A stretch of 64,000 bases of DNA from CAVTND01 sp963735955 (GTDB lineage Bacteria > Pseudomonadota > Gammaproteobacteria > Burkholderiales > Burkholderiaceae_F): NCBI GenBank assembly GCA_963735955.1, contig CAVTND010000018.1:1-64000 (forward strand). Reading direction: 5' to 3'. Made by a program: the position numbers and the translations under genes. This document shows, piece by piece, positions 1-9,000 of the stretch (the stretch's first letter is position 1; every line of letters begins with the position of its first letter). The notes under the pieces were generated by a model. That model saw nothing but the letters and a program-made list of their open reading frames with translations. It had not been told where the DNA came from and did not search any database.

Positions 1-920
1 GGAAGGCGCGCGGCCTCGATTTTCGCGCATCTTTTATCAGCCTGCGATGCCGCCGCGCATCTCGGGTGGACCGGCGCGACGATGCGTCGAACAGCAGGAC
101 CATGGCCTTGAACGTGCACTCGACCTCGAGTTGATCGAACAGTGTCGTTCCGGCACTGAACAAGGCGAACGGGTCAGTTTCGTCGACGCCGATCAGGAAC
201 ATCAACCGGACGGTCGGGGCCATGCTTTCCGGAACGGTCGCGCGCACCTCGGCCATGCCGGACTGCCCGATGACACGATTCATATCCAGTTCGCCGGGAC
301 CGCGGGCAGAGCTTCGGCGCCTTCTCGCGCACGGAATAACGCTGGACCTGGTGGCGACGCCAATGACTACACGGCAGGGGCTTGTCCGTGGTCGAGTCAT
401 CGTGCGCTGTGCCAATGATTTCCGCGCTGGTCCGAACATCATCGTGGGCAACCGGCGCTCTATGGTGCAATCGCCGGCGAAGCGTCCTTCAACGGTGTCG
501 CCGGTGAGCGATTCGCGGTGAGGAATTCAGGCGCCACGGCAGTTGTCGAAGGCACCGGCGACATTGTTGCGAGTACATGACGAAGGGGACGGTCGTGGTA
601 CTGGGCGCGACCGCCGCAATTGCCGCCGGCATGTCGGGTGGCATAGCCTATGTATTCGATGAGCACGGCGACTTCGCATCGCGCTGCAACCCGGCGATGG
701 TCGCTCTGAGCCCCCTGCTGCGCGCGCAGCGCAGGAAGAGCAGGTCGACGCTCGATCTGGCACTGGGCGAACTTGACGAAGTGCTGCTGCGCCGTCTGGT
801 CGAGAGCCATTTTCGCTACACGGAGCCTGCGCGCACGCATGATTCTCGACGACTGGACCGGCATGCGCAGCCGCTTGTGAAGTAGTTCGCACGAATACAG
901 GCGTGCGCTGACGTAATGGT
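1..920 (+). pseudogene. gltB: Glutamate synthase large subunit, C-terminal part, heavily frameshifted
   Basis: This is the C-terminal beta-helix (GXGXG) domain of the large subunit of NADPH glutamate synthase, which with GltD makes glutamate from glutamine and 2-oxoglutarate. The gene enters from the left edge. Family-typical pieces occur in all three plus frames: GHAGLPDDTIHIQFAG near 255-305, LAHGITLDLV near 325-355, DANDYT near 355-375, RFAVRNSGATAVVEGTGD near 507-562, and GMSGGIAYVFDEHGDFASRC near 628-690. At least eight small indels break the frame in about 900 bases. gltD follows, as expected for a gltBD unit. Family and position are clear. Whether this is a true pseudogene or poor consensus sequence cannot be decided here. 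The exact 3' end is uncertain because the last codons near 890-920 are also damaged. Confidence 0.8.
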
Positions 921-970
921 TGCGCGCGCCGGTGGCGCCATCGGAAGCTGGCAGCGAGTGGCGCGTTCTG

Positions 971-1365
971 ATGCGCGTGCTTGCCGCACATTGGCCGGCG
1001 ACCCTGCGGGAGTGGCTGCCAGGGCTCGCCATCAGCCTTCCCCTCGGTCTGGCGCTATGGCTGGTGCGCGATCAGCCGAAACGGTGCGGGTTGGCCTGGC
1101 GAGCGCCGCCGTGCTGCTGGCGGTGCCTTGGATAGTGCCAGCCATCGTTCTGATCGGCGTGTTGTCGGCGCCTTTGTACATGTGGCTGCACACCCAGGGA
1201 CCGGTGCCTCCGGTCATGACCTGGCTGGGCGCGGTCGTGCTGGTCGCCGCGGTGCTGGGCAGCCATGTGAATGCGGCGCTGCTGATCTGCTGGTGGCGCA
1301 GCCGACGCAGTTTGAGTTCCGAGGCCGGCTTGCGCGAGTTCCTGGAGCGCCAGCCTCGGCACTGA
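971..1365 (+). pseudogene. Small membrane protein of unknown function, frameshifted
   Basis: No family recognised. Starting at ATG 971, one frame gives MRVLAAHWPATLREWLPGL followed by a hydrophobic stretch. After about 1080 the hydrophobic reading continues in another frame, with segments such as VGLASAAVLLAVPWIVPAI and MTWLGAVVLVAAVLG, ending at 1365. Joined, this gives about 130 residues with three or four predicted membrane helices and a basic C-terminus. It lies between gltB and gltD, inside the damaged stretch, so the frameshift may have the same cause as those in gltB. The alternative, an independent gene starting at 916 in the second frame, is less likely because its first 50 residues are not hydrophobic and lack family character. 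Confidence 0.4.
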
Positions 1366-1407
1366 TTGCATTTCTCTGAAACAAGTTTTCTGAACGACGA
1401 GATCGAG

Positions 1408-2905
1408 ATGGGCAAGATCACCGGATTCATGGAAGTACGCACGGCTCGAAGAAGCCGCGGAAGCGCCCGCGGCGAGGCGCAAGCACTGGAAGGAGTTCAT
1501 CGCTCATCTGAGCGACGAACAGGCCAAGGTGCAAGGCGCGCGTTGCATGGATTGCGGCATCCCCTTCTGCAACTCGGGCTGCCCGGTCAACAACATCATT
1601 CCCGACTTCAACGACCTGGTGTACCGGGGCGACTGGAAGACGGCGCTCGATGTCTTGCACAGCACGAACAATTTTCCCGAGTTCACCGGCCGCGTGTGTC
1701 CAGCACCGTGTGAAGCGGCGTGCACGCTGAACATCGAGGATGTGCCGGTCGGCATCAAGTCGATCGAGCACAAGATCATTGACAAGGGATGGGAAGAGGA
1801 CTGGGTCAAGCCCTTGCCACCCGACCATGCGACCGGCAAGAACGTAGCCGTCGTCGGCAGCGGGCCGGCCGGACTCGCCGCCGCGCAGCAGCTCGCGCGT
1901 GCGGGTCACGCGGTGACGGTGTTCGAGAAGAACGATCGCATCGGCGGTCTGTTGCGCTATGGCATCCCGGACTTCAAGATGGAAAAGTCGCATATCGACC
2001 GCCGCATCGCTCAGATGCATGGCGAAGGTGTGGTCTTCCGCACAGGAGTGCGCGTCGGCCCCGCAGTCGGTTCCGGCATTCCGGACGATTCCACCGCGAT
2101 TCTCGCCGCCGAGCAGATGCTGGCCGATTTCGACGCCGTGGTGCTCGCGGGAGGCGCAGAGTTGCCGCGTGACCTGGGCGTGCCGGGCCGCGATTTGCGT
2201 GGCGTGCACTTCGCGATGGAATTTCTGCCTCAACAGAACAGGGTGGTCGCCGGCGATGCGGTCAAGGCCCAGATCAAGGCAACGGGCAAGCACGTGGTCG
2301 TGATTGGTGGCGGCGATACCGGCTCTGACTGCGTGGGTACCAGCAATCGCCAGGGCGCGGCCAGCGTCACGCAATTCGAACTACTGCCGCAGCCGCCGCA
2401 AAGCGAGAACAAGGCACTGACCTGGCCCTATTGGCCGATCAAGCTGCGGACCTCGAGTTCGCACGAGGAAGGCGTGGAACGGGACTGGGCAGTGACGACC
2501 AAGCGCTTCGAAAGTGACGGTAAGGGCAACGTCCGCGCGCTGGTCGCCGCACGAGTCGAGTGGAAGGCCGATCCAGCCACAGGCGCGATGAAGATGGTCG
2601 AGGTGGCCGGCTCCGAGTTCGAGTTGCCGGCTGACCTGGTGCTGTTTGCGATGGGCTTTGTGTCGCCTGCCAAGGCGGCGCTCGAAGCCTTCGGTGTTGA
2701 GCAGGATGCGCGCGGCAATGCGCGCGCCGCGACGGAAGAAACCAGGGCCGGCGCGCGCCCCTATGCCACCAGTGTCCCCAAGGTGTTTGCGGCGGGCGAC
2801 ATGCGGCGCGGGCAATCGCTGGTCGTGTGGGCGATCCGTGAAGGCCGTCAATGCGCCCACGCCGTCGATGAATTCCTCATGGGCTCAAGCCTTCTGCCAC
2901 GATGA
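1408..2905 (+). CDS. gltD: Glutamate synthase small subunit (frameshift near the start)
   Basis: GltD transfers electrons from NADPH through FAD and Fe-S clusters to GltB. ATG 1408 opens with MGKITGFME, the family's N-terminus, then a one-base insertion near 1434 shifts the frame. The rest reads from about 1437 to 2905. Visible features are the N-terminal cysteine motifs CMDCGIPFCNSGCPVNN and CPAPCEAACTL for the Fe-S clusters, the FAD-binding GSGPAGLAAAQQLARAG, the NADPH-binding VIGGGDTGSDC and the C-terminal AAGDMRRGQSLVVWAI. The corrected length is about 498 residues, normal for the family. It follows gltB as in other proteobacteria. The single extra G next to otherwise perfect coding sequence looks more like a sequencing error than decay. 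Confidence 0.88.
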
Positions 2906-3048
2906 GGATTCACGGAACGCCCAGCGTCTGCTGCGCAGACGCGGTGGGCAGAATGAGGAACGCGCGGGGCGCGTTGCGTGAAGGCCGTCAATGCGCCCGT
3001 GCCGTCGATGAATTCCTCATGGGCTCAAGCCTTCTGCCACGATGAGGA
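2837..3048 (+). repeat. 72-bp direct repeat: duplicated 3' end of gltD
   Basis: Positions 2837-2908 (last codons and stop of gltD) recur at 2977-3048, exactly 140 bases apart. They differ at only two positions (2859-2860 AC versus 2999-3000 GT). The 68 bases between the copies are not repeated. The second copy preserves the gltD stop context but is detached from any gltD reading frame, so it is a non-coding relic lying directly before the broken thioesterase gene. Confidence 0.9.
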
Positions 3049-3052
3049 CGTA

Positions 3053-3550
3053 GTGACGCAACCAGAACCGCCGCGCATTCACTGTCGCCGGTTTCGAGTT
3101 GGGGCCTGAATCGATCGACGCGCTCGATCACGTCAACAATCGCGAATACCTGCGCTGGATGGAAGAAGCCGCGGTCGAACATTCAACGCTGCGCGGCTGG
3201 CCACTGAATCGCTATCTGGCGCTCGGCAGCTCCTGGATGGCCATGTCACATTTTCTCGAGTACCTGCGGCCGGCTTTCGTGAACGACGAGGTCACGGTCT
3301 ACACGTGGATTGCTGACTGGGATGCCGAACCAGTCGACGCCGCTATGAAGTAATACGCGACCGCGATCGCAAGGCACTGGCGCGGGGTGAAACCCGCTGG
3401 GCCTTTGTCGAGCTTGCCAGCGGTCGCGCCTGCGATATCGCCGCCGGCGTGCGCGCCGACTTTGTCGTGGTTCCCGACGAGGATCCCGAGCTGCACGCGC
3501 TGGGGCTTGCGCGCCGCCGTCGTACCAGCGACCGCAGGGTGGTAGGCTAG
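3053..3550 (+). pseudogene. Acyl-CoA thioesterase (4HBT/YbgC-like hotdog), frameshifted twice
   Basis: Joined across frames this is a hotdog-fold thioesterase of the 4-hydroxybenzoyl-CoA thioesterase type. GTG 3053 begins VTQPEPPRIHCRRF. An extra T near 3098 moves the reading to DALDHVNNREYLRWMEEAAV, the D-x-x-x-H-V-N-N-x-x-Y active-site signature, and continues to about 3333. A second shift gives RRRYEVIRDRDRKALARGE, ending at TAG 3548-3550. The total is about 165 residues, a little longer than the usual 130-150. It sits immediately after the duplicated gltD tail. Substrate unknown. Confidence 0.6.
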
Positions 3551-3626
3551 CGGGGCTGCCTGGACATACCTGCGCGACAACGTGCGCGACGGCGGCGCGT
3601 CCCCACTTCTGCCCCGGAGTTCCGCC

Positions 3627-4472
3627 ATGCACAAGCTCTTCCTTGGCCTGATCGGTCTGGCCATTTCCTTTGGTGTCCATGCACAAGGCGTCGACACCCT
3701 GAAAAAGATCCGCGACAGCAAGACCATCACGCTTGGCTATCGCACCGATTCGCCGCCGTTTTCGTTCGCGGGGCCGGAGGGACAGGCCGCCGGATACAGC
3801 GTTGATCTGTGCAAGCGCTTCGTGGCCAGTTTGGAGGAGACCATGAAGGGCGCGACCCTCAACACGAAGTGGGTCGCGCTGACCGCAGCCAACCGCTTTG
3901 ATCAGGTCGCCAATGGGGCGGTCGATCTGGAGTGCGGCAATACCTCGGCGACACTGTCGCGCATGGAGCGCTTCGATTTCTCCAATCTCATCTTCCTCGA
4001 TACCGGCGCCGTCCTGATGCTGGCCGAGGCCAAGGTCGGGCGTCTGTCCGACTTCTCGGGGAAAACCATCGGCGTAGTCGGCAACACGACGACCGAGGTC
4101 AGCCTGAAGGCCGCGCTCAAGGAACGCCTGATCGACGCCAAGGTGGTGGTGGTCAAGGACGATGCCGAAGCTTTGGCGGCCATCCAGGCGCGCAAGCTTG
4201 ATGGCTTCGCCGCCGATCGGGTGAAACTCGTCGCCCTGGCGTCGCGTCAGCCCGAGGTCAAATACCATCTGATCCAGGAAGACTTCGCAATCGAGACCTA
4301 CGCCTTGATGATGAGGCGTGATCCGGCGTTCCGGCTCGCCGTCAATCGCGCCCTGTCGCAGCTCTACCGCACGGGCGCGATCGTCGGCATCTACGACCGC
4401 TGGCTGGCTCCGCTTGGCAAGCCCGGTCCGCTGCTGACTGCGATGTTCATCCTGAACGCGACGCCGGAATAA
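3627..4472 (+). CDS. Periplasmic amino-acid ABC transporter solute-binding protein (family 3)
   Basis: A 281-residue family 3 solute-binding protein. The first 20 residues (MHKLFLGLIGLAISFGVHAQ) are a clear signal peptide, so it acts in the periplasm. The mature protein has the family opening TLKKIRDSKTITLGYR, then SPPFSF, GYSVDLC and the mid-domain ECGNTSATLSRMERFDFSN; this pattern is typical of glutamate/aspartate binders of the GltI kind. ATG 3627 was chosen because the signal peptide begins there and GGAG lies just upstream. No permease or ATPase gene is adjacent, so it is an orphan binding protein or works with a transporter encoded elsewhere. Ligand not determinable. Confidence 0.85.
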   Translation: MHKLFLGLIGLAISFGVHAQGVDTLKKIRDSKTITLGYRTDSPPFSFAGPEGQAAGYSVDLCKRFVASLEETMKGATLNTKWVALTAANRFDQVANGAVDLECGNTSATLSRMERFDFSNLIFLDTGAVLMLAEAKVGRLSDFSGKTIGVVGNTTTEVSLKAALKERLIDAKVVVVKDDAEALAAIQARKLDGFAADRVKLVALASRQPEVKYHLIQEDFAIETYALMMRRDPAFRLAVNRALSQLYRTGAIVGIYDRWLAPLGKPGPLLTAMFILNATPE

Positions 4473-4507
4473 GGACGCCGCCGGAATCCCGACCACAGGA
4501 AGCGGCC

Positions 4508-4775
4508 ATGCGTATGCTGCGACATTCAATGGTGGCCGCCGCGCTGGTAGTAGCGCTCGGCACGCTATGCGCGGCGCGTACGGCCCAGGCTCAGGCTGCC
4601 GCTGCAGCTCCTGCCAAAGCGCCGGCCGCGTCATCGAGGGCGCGGGCGCTGCCAACCGAGACCAAGGTGTGAAAGGGTGACTTGGACGGCATGATCGAAC
4701 GCCGTGTCATCCGGGTGCTGGTTCCCTACCGCGGGACGCTTCTACTAAGGCGCGCGAGCAGATCGCGCCCGCGGG
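4508..4775 (+). pseudogene. N-terminal stump of a membrane-bound lytic transglycosylase-like gene (MltF type)
   Basis: ATG 4508 starts an exported protein with a signal peptide (MRMLRHSMVAAALVVALGTL...) and an Ala/Pro-rich linker. The frame then hits TGA at 4670-4672, exactly where the MltF-like consensus has tryptophan (K-V-W-K-G-D). Beyond the stop the same frame continues with LDGMIERRVIRVLVPY, characteristic of the substrate-binding-like domain of MltF-type transglycosylases. Similarity fades by about 4775, and mlaF begins at 4935. It is therefore a 5' remnant: one nonsense change plus loss of everything after the first 80 codons. From 4775 to 4934 I see no gene. Confidence 0.55.
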
Positions 4776-4934
4776 CGGTGCAAGCAAGAGAACTCCTGCC
4801 GTATGGGGGCGACTCGGCGGCGTTTGCTGCTATGCGACAATCCGCCGCGGCAAGCAGGTATCGCGCGGCTTCATTGATATCCGTTGCGACCAGGCTGGCG
4901 AGGTGCCAGCCCATGCATGCCATCTCCAAGAACA

Positions 4935-5738
4935 ATGAATCCCGACGCGCTCGTCGCCATCGACCACGTCACGTTCGGCTATGACCAACGAGCCGTTCTG
5001 TCCGACGTTTCCCTGTCCTTCCCGCGCGGCAAGGTGGTCGCCATCATGGGCGGCTCCGGCTGCGGCAAGACGACGCTACTGCGGCTGATCGGCGGCATGC
5101 TGACACCGCAGGCCGGTGCGGTGACGTTCGACGGCCAGCCGGTGGATCCGAATGACCGGCCGGCTCTGTACGCGCTGCGCCGTCGATTGGGCATGTTGTT
5201 CCAGTTCGGCGCCTTGTTCACCGATCTCACGGTCTTCGACAACGTTGCATTCCCGCTGCGCGAGCACACGACATTGCCGGTGTCGATGATTCGGGATCTC
5301 GTGCTGATGAAGCTGAACGCGGTCGGCCTGCGCGGAGCCGCCTACCTGAAGCCGGCCGATCTGTCGGGTGGCATGGCGCGCCGGGTCGCGCTGGCGCGGG
5401 CGATCGCTCTCGACCCTGAACTGATCATGTACGACGAACCGTTTGCCGGTCTCGATCCGATCTCGCTCGGAGTGGCGGCGAACCTGATCCGCAAGCTTAA
5501 TGACGCCACCGGCGCCACTTCGCTCGTTGTGTCGCACGACGTGCATGAGTGCTTCCTGATCAGCGACTATGTCTATGTGATCTCGGGCGGGCACATCGTC
5601 GGGCACGGTACGCCCGCCGAAGTGAAGGCATCGGATCATCCCGAGGTGCGGCAGTTCATCCTCGGAGAGCCCGATGGCCCGGTCCGTTTCCACTATCCGG
5701 CGCGCACCTACGCGGAAGATCTGGAGCTGCGGTCGTGA
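4935..5738 (+). CDS. mlaF: Mla phospholipid transport ATP-binding protein
   Basis: ATPase of the MlaFEDB inner-membrane complex, which moves phospholipids between the outer and inner membranes. The protein has 267 residues with Walker A GGSGCGKTT (residues 39-47), ABC signature LSGGMARR, Walker B LIMYDEPFAGLDP and the switch histidine in VVSHDVHE. ATG 4935 is chosen because the protein then begins at the domain boundary (MNPDALVAIDHVTFGY); an upstream in-frame ATG at 4884 would add residues without family character. It heads a tight co-directional operon mlaF-E-D-A-C-B. Confidence 0.95.
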   Translation: MNPDALVAIDHVTFGYDQRAVLSDVSLSFPRGKVVAIMGGSGCGKTTLLRLIGGMLTPQAGAVTFDGQPVDPNDRPALYALRRRLGMLFQFGALFTDLTVFDNVAFPLREHTTLPVSMIRDLVLMKLNAVGLRGAAYLKPADLSGGMARRVALARAIALDPELIMYDEPFAGLDPISLGVAANLIRKLNDATGATSLVVSHDVHECFLISDYVYVISGGHIVGHGTPAEVKASDHPEVRQFILGEPDGPVRFHYPARTYAEDLELRS

Positions 5739-5772
5739 GTTCTTTTGACGGTGCATCGCCAGGACTGAATCG

Positions 5773-6561
5773 ATGAATGCGCTCGCATTGCTGCCCGAGC
5801 TTGGCCAGCGGGCCCTGAAAACCTTGCGCGGCCTCGGTCATAGCGCATTTTTCTTCGCCGACCTCGTGCGCTGCATACCGGCGGCGCTATCTCGTTTCTA
5901 TTTGACCGTCGCGCAGATTCACGCGATCGGCAACTACTCGTTCGTGATCGTCGCCGCCTCGGGCCTGGCGGTGGGTTTCGTGCTCGCGCTGCAGGGTTAC
6001 TACACCCTGTCGCGCTACGGCGCGACCGAGTCACTCGGACTGTTGGTCGCGCTGTCGCTGGTGCGGGAACTCGGGCCGGTGGTGACGGCACTGCTGTTTG
6101 CCGGCCGTGCCGGAACATCGCTGACGGCCGAGATCGGCCTGATGAAGGCGGGTGAACAGCTGGCGGCGATGGAGATCATGGCGGTCGATCCGAAATCGCG
6201 CGTGCTGGCGCCACGCTTTGTCGCCGGCATCATTTCGATGCCCCTGCTGGCAGCGATCTTTTCGGCCGTCGGTATCCTCGGCGGCTATGTCGTCGGCGTG
6301 TTGATGATCGGCATCGATCCCGGCGCGTTCTGGTCGCAGATGCAGGGCGGTGTCGATGTCTGGGACGATGTCGGCAACGGCGTCGTCAAAAGCATTGTGT
6401 TCGGCATCGCATGTACCTTTGTGGCGCTGTATCAGGGCTATGAGGCGAATGCGACGCCTGAGGGAGTCTCCCAGGCAACCACGCGCACCGTGGTGATCGC
6501 CTCGCTGACAGTGCTGGGACTGGATTTTGTGTTGACCGCGCTGATGTTCAGCGCGCGCTGA
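5773..6561 (+). CDS. mlaE: Mla phospholipid transport permease
   Basis: Permease subunit of the Mla transporter, 262 residues with about five membrane helices and the MlaE-family core GLAVGFVLALQGYYTLSRYG, LVRELGPVVTALLFAGRAG and TAEIGLMKAGEQLAAMEIM. It lies 34 bases after mlaF and 19 bases before mlaD, consistent with a single transcript. It forms the inner-membrane dimer onto which the MlaD hexamer and the MlaF ATPase dock. Length and motifs are complete. Confidence 0.95.
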   Translation: MNALALLPELGQRALKTLRGLGHSAFFFADLVRCIPAALSRFYLTVAQIHAIGNYSFVIVAASGLAVGFVLALQGYYTLSRYGATESLGLLVALSLVRELGPVVTALLFAGRAGTSLTAEIGLMKAGEQLAAMEIMAVDPKSRVLAPRFVAGIISMPLLAAIFSAVGILGGYVVGVLMIGIDPGAFWSQMQGGVDVWDDVGNGVVKSIVFGIACTFVALYQGYEANATPEGVSQATTRTVVIASLTVLGLDFVLTALMFSAR

Positions 6562-6580
6562 GAACCGTGGGAGTCGCTTG

Positions 6581-7054
6581 ATGGGACGCAAGGGCATCGA
6601 AACACTGGTCGGATTGTTTGTGCTGGTCGGCTTGCTGGCCGTCGTATTTCTGGCCCTGAAGGCAGCCAATCTGACCAGCTTCAGCACGGGCAAGACCTAT
6701 GCATTGACTGCCAAGTTCGACAACATCGGTGGACTCAAGGTGCGTGCGCCGGTCAAGAGCGCGGGCGTGACGATCGGCCGCGTTGTCGCGATCGCACTGG
6801 ATCCTCGATCGTTTCAAGGCCTGGTGACAATCGAGATCGATCGCAAGCTGCAATTCCCTACGGACACCTCGGCGAAGATCCTGACCTCCGGCTTGCTCGG
6901 CGACCAGTACATCGGGCTGGAGCCTGGCGGATCGGACAAGAACCTCGATGACGGGGCGCAAATTCGCATGACCCAGTCGGCGGTGGTGCTCGAGAATCTG
7001 ATCGGGCAGTTTCTATACAACAAGGCAGCCGAATCCGGGACCGACAAGAAGTAG
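6581..7054 (+). CDS. mlaD: Mla substrate-binding MCE-domain protein
   Basis: Single MCE-domain protein of 157 residues anchored by one N-terminal helix (TLVGLFVLVGLLAVVFLALK) and facing the periplasm, where its hexamer forms the lipid channel above MlaE. The MCE core is seen in FDNIGGLKVRAPVKSAGVTI and ILTSGLLGDQYIGLEPGG. ATG 6581 is preferred to the adjacent TTG at 6578 because GGGAG lies at a suitable distance upstream. The next gene starts two bases after the stop, indicating translational coupling. Confidence 0.93.
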   Translation: MGRKGIETLVGLFVLVGLLAVVFLALKAANLTSFSTGKTYALTAKFDNIGGLKVRAPVKSAGVTIGRVVAIALDPRSFQGLVTIEIDRKLQFPTDTSAKILTSGLLGDQYIGLEPGGSDKNLDDGAQIRMTQSAVVLENLIGQFLYNKAAESGTDKK

Positions 7055-7056
7055 CC

Positions 7057-7935
7057 ATGTGGATCAAGGCTCGAAACGTACTTTCGGCCGCCGCGTCGCG
7101 CTTGGTCTTCTGCGTCGCGCTCGGAGCCGTGTCCCTGGTGTCCGCGTGCGCGACGCTGCCGCCGAACGCCGGCTCGGATCCGCGCGATCCGCTCGAAAAG
7201 CTCAATCGCAATGTGTTCGAGTTCAATCGCGGTTTTGACGACGTCGTGCTCAAGCCGCTGGCGGAAGCCTGGGAGTTCCTGCTGCCGGTTGGAGTCAGGC
7301 AGTGCCTGGGCAATGCGTTCTTCAACTTGCGCGGGCCGTCAACGATGATCAACAACCTGCTGCAGGGCAAGCCCGAGAGCGCTTCCGAGGACATGGGACG
7401 GTTTCTCCTCAATTCGAGTTTCGGGCTTGCGGGCTGCTTCGATCTGGCATCGATGGTGGGAATCGAACTGAACCGGGAAGACTTTGGCCAGACCCTGGGA
7501 GTCTGGGGGCTGCCGCCCGGGGCATTTCTCATGGTGCCGATTTTCGGTCCGAGCAGCGTGCGCGATGCAGTCGGAATCTACGGTGTCGAACCTTTCCTCG
7601 ATCTGAACTTCTATATTCGGAATGCGACGTTCGAGTATTCGGTGCTTGGCCTGCGCGTCGTCAACGAGCGCTCGGAGCTGCTGCAGACCGGTCGCTTGAT
7701 CGACGATGCCGCACTCGACCGCTACACCTTTGTCCGCGACGGTTATCTGCAGCGTCGGCGCTACCTCGTTCACGACGGCAATCCGCCGCGCTTGCCTGAC
7801 GATGATCTCGAGCCGGACGATGCGGCCGGTCCCGGCACGCCGCCACCGTCCGGCGGCTCCGGCGGCGGTGCACCGATCCGGAAGCCGGACGTTAAGGTCA
7901 AGACCGAGACCGAGACCGAGACCGAGACCCGATAG
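7057..7935 (+). CDS. mlaA: MlaA (VacJ) outer-membrane lipoprotein
   Basis: Outer-membrane component that removes misplaced phospholipids from the outer leaflet and hands them to MlaC. The lipobox is VSACA (Cys about residue 30). The MlaA core follows: DPLEKLNRNVFEFNRGFD, NLRGPSTMINNLLQGK, FGQTLGVWG and VPIFGPSSVRDAVG. The protein has 292 residues, longer than E. coli MlaA, because of a disordered C-terminal tail rich in Pro, Gly, Asp and finally Thr-Glu repeats. The gene sits between mlaD and mlaC, the betaproteobacterial arrangement. Confidence 0.93.
   Translation: MWIKARNVLSAAASRLVFCVALGAVSLVSACATLPPNAGSDPRDPLEKLNRNVFEFNRGFDDVVLKPLAEAWEFLLPVGVRQCLGNAFFNLRGPSTMINNLLQGKPESASEDMGRFLLNSSFGLAGCFDLASMVGIELNREDFGQTLGVWGLPPGAFLMVPIFGPSSVRDAVGIYGVEPFLDLNFYIRNATFEYSVLGLRVVNERSELLQTGRLIDDAALDRYTFVRDGYLQRRRYLVHDGNPPRLPDDDLEPDDAAGPGTPPPSGGSGGGAPIRKPDVKVKTETETETETR
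7902..7929 (+). repeat. GACCGA hexanucleotide microsatellite in the mlaA 3' end
   Basis: Four exact GACCGA units (7902-7925) followed by GACC (7926-7929) encode the Thr-Glu tail of MlaA. Six-base units keep the reading frame, so copy-number change would alter only the length of the tail. Confidence 0.85.
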
Positions 7936-7946
7936 ACTGGCCCCCT

Positions 7947-8612
7947 ATGAACGAAACTCTCATTCGCGTCCTGTTCGTCGTCGCCCTGATTCCGGTCAGT
8001 GCGCTTGGCATCGATTCGGCGCGGGCCCAGGCCGCCGCGCCAACGACGGTGACGACCACCGCGCCCGATGTCCTGGTGCGGGATCTGACCAACGAAGTGC
8101 TGGCGACCATCAAGGCCGATCCAGCAATTGCGAGCGGCGACCTGAATCGACTGCAGAAGCTCGTCGATGAAAAGATCCTGCCCTATGTTGATTTCCAGAA
8201 GATGACCCAGCTCGCGGTCGGACGCGGCTGGCGCACGGCCACACCGGAGCAGCGCGCAACCTTGACGCGCGAATTTCGCACTCTGCTTCTGCGCACTTAC
8301 AGCGGAGCGCTGTCCCAGGTCAAGGATCACCAGGTGCAGATGAAGCCGTTCCGGGCGCAGCCGAACGAAACCGATGTCACCGTTCGTACAAGTGTTGTGC
8401 CTTCGCGCGGAGAATCGATTCAACTCGACTATCGGCTCGAGAAGCAGGACGCGGGGTGGAAGATTTATGACGTCAATGTGATCGGCGTCTGGCTGGTTGA
8501 GAATTACAAGAGCCAGTTTGCCGGCGAAATCAACGCCGGCGGTGTCGACGGGCTTATCAAGACATTGAGTGAGCGCAACCGCCGGCTTGAACAGGCCGCC
8601 AAGAAGGCCTGA
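7947..8612 (+). CDS. mlaC: MlaC periplasmic phospholipid-binding protein
   Basis: Soluble periplasmic shuttle that carries phospholipid between MlaA and MlaFEDB; 221 residues. A signal peptide of about 30 residues ends near ARAQA. The MlaC (Tol-Tol-Ttg2) domain shows VDEKILPYVDFQKMTQLAVG, REFRTLLLRTYSGAL and WKIYDVNVIGVWLVENYKSQF. It starts 11 bases after mlaA and ends two bases before mlaB. Confidence 0.95.
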   Translation: MNETLIRVLFVVALIPVSALGIDSARAQAAAPTTVTTTAPDVLVRDLTNEVLATIKADPAIASGDLNRLQKLVDEKILPYVDFQKMTQLAVGRGWRTATPEQRATLTREFRTLLLRTYSGALSQVKDHQVQMKPFRAQPNETDVTVRTSVVPSRGESIQLDYRLEKQDAGWKIYDVNVIGVWLVENYKSQFAGEINAGGVDGLIKTLSERNRRLEQAAKKA

Positions 8613-8614
8613 GC

Positions 8615-8893
8615 ATGCGAATCGACACCGCGGAAATCGGCATGGACAATGCGGCGCAGATCGCTGTGGCGGGCGCCGGCGCGATCGAATCGGGCGACAT
8701 CGATATTGATCTCAGCGCGGTAAGCCGATGCGATTCATCTGCGGTCGCGGTGCTGCTCGCCTGGCAACGCCTGGCCGCTGTGCGCGGGGTCCACTTGCGT
8801 GTCAGGGGCGGGCCTGCGGCACTGATGAGCCTGGCCTCGGTCTATGGGGTCAGTGAACTGCTCGCGCCGGCCCTGATTGGCAGCGCCCCTTAA
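8615..8893 (+). CDS. mlaB: MlaB STAS-domain protein
   Basis: Cytoplasmic STAS-domain partner that stabilises the MlaF ATPase; 92 residues. The STAS core reads IDIDLSAVSRCDSSAVAVLL with the conserved serine region, then AWQRLAAVRGVHLRVRG. It is the last gene of the mla operon, two bases after mlaC. A GC-only inverted repeat follows at 8925-8944 before the next transcription unit. Confidence 0.88.
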   Translation: MRIDTAEIGMDNAAQIAVAGAGAIESGDIDIDLSAVSRCDSSAVAVLLAWQRLAAVRGVHLRVRGGPAALMSLASVYGVSELLAPALIGSAP

Positions 8894-8950
8894 CGCTCTC
8901 GTCCGTTGCCACGATTGTCCGTGCGCGGCCGCCGCCGCGGCCGCTGAACC

Positions 8951-8956
8951 TATAAT
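8951..8956 (+). promoter_or_regulatory. Candidate -10 box for the ABC exporter genes
   Basis: A perfect TATAAT lies 45 bases upstream of the GTG start at 9001. No convincing -35 hexamer is present at standard spacing; that region is filled by two GCGGCCGC octamers (8925-8932 and 8937-8944), which may form a hairpin ending the mla transcript. Confidence 0.35.
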
Positions 8957-9000
8957 CCTCGTCTCTTCGGCCGCCGCGTTCAGTCGGAGGCCGCGTCACC

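Noticed and set aside
8925..8944. Two GCGGCCGC octamers four bases apart as an operator
   Set aside because: GC-only palindromes are common in this genome; it is more simply part of a hairpin after mlaB.
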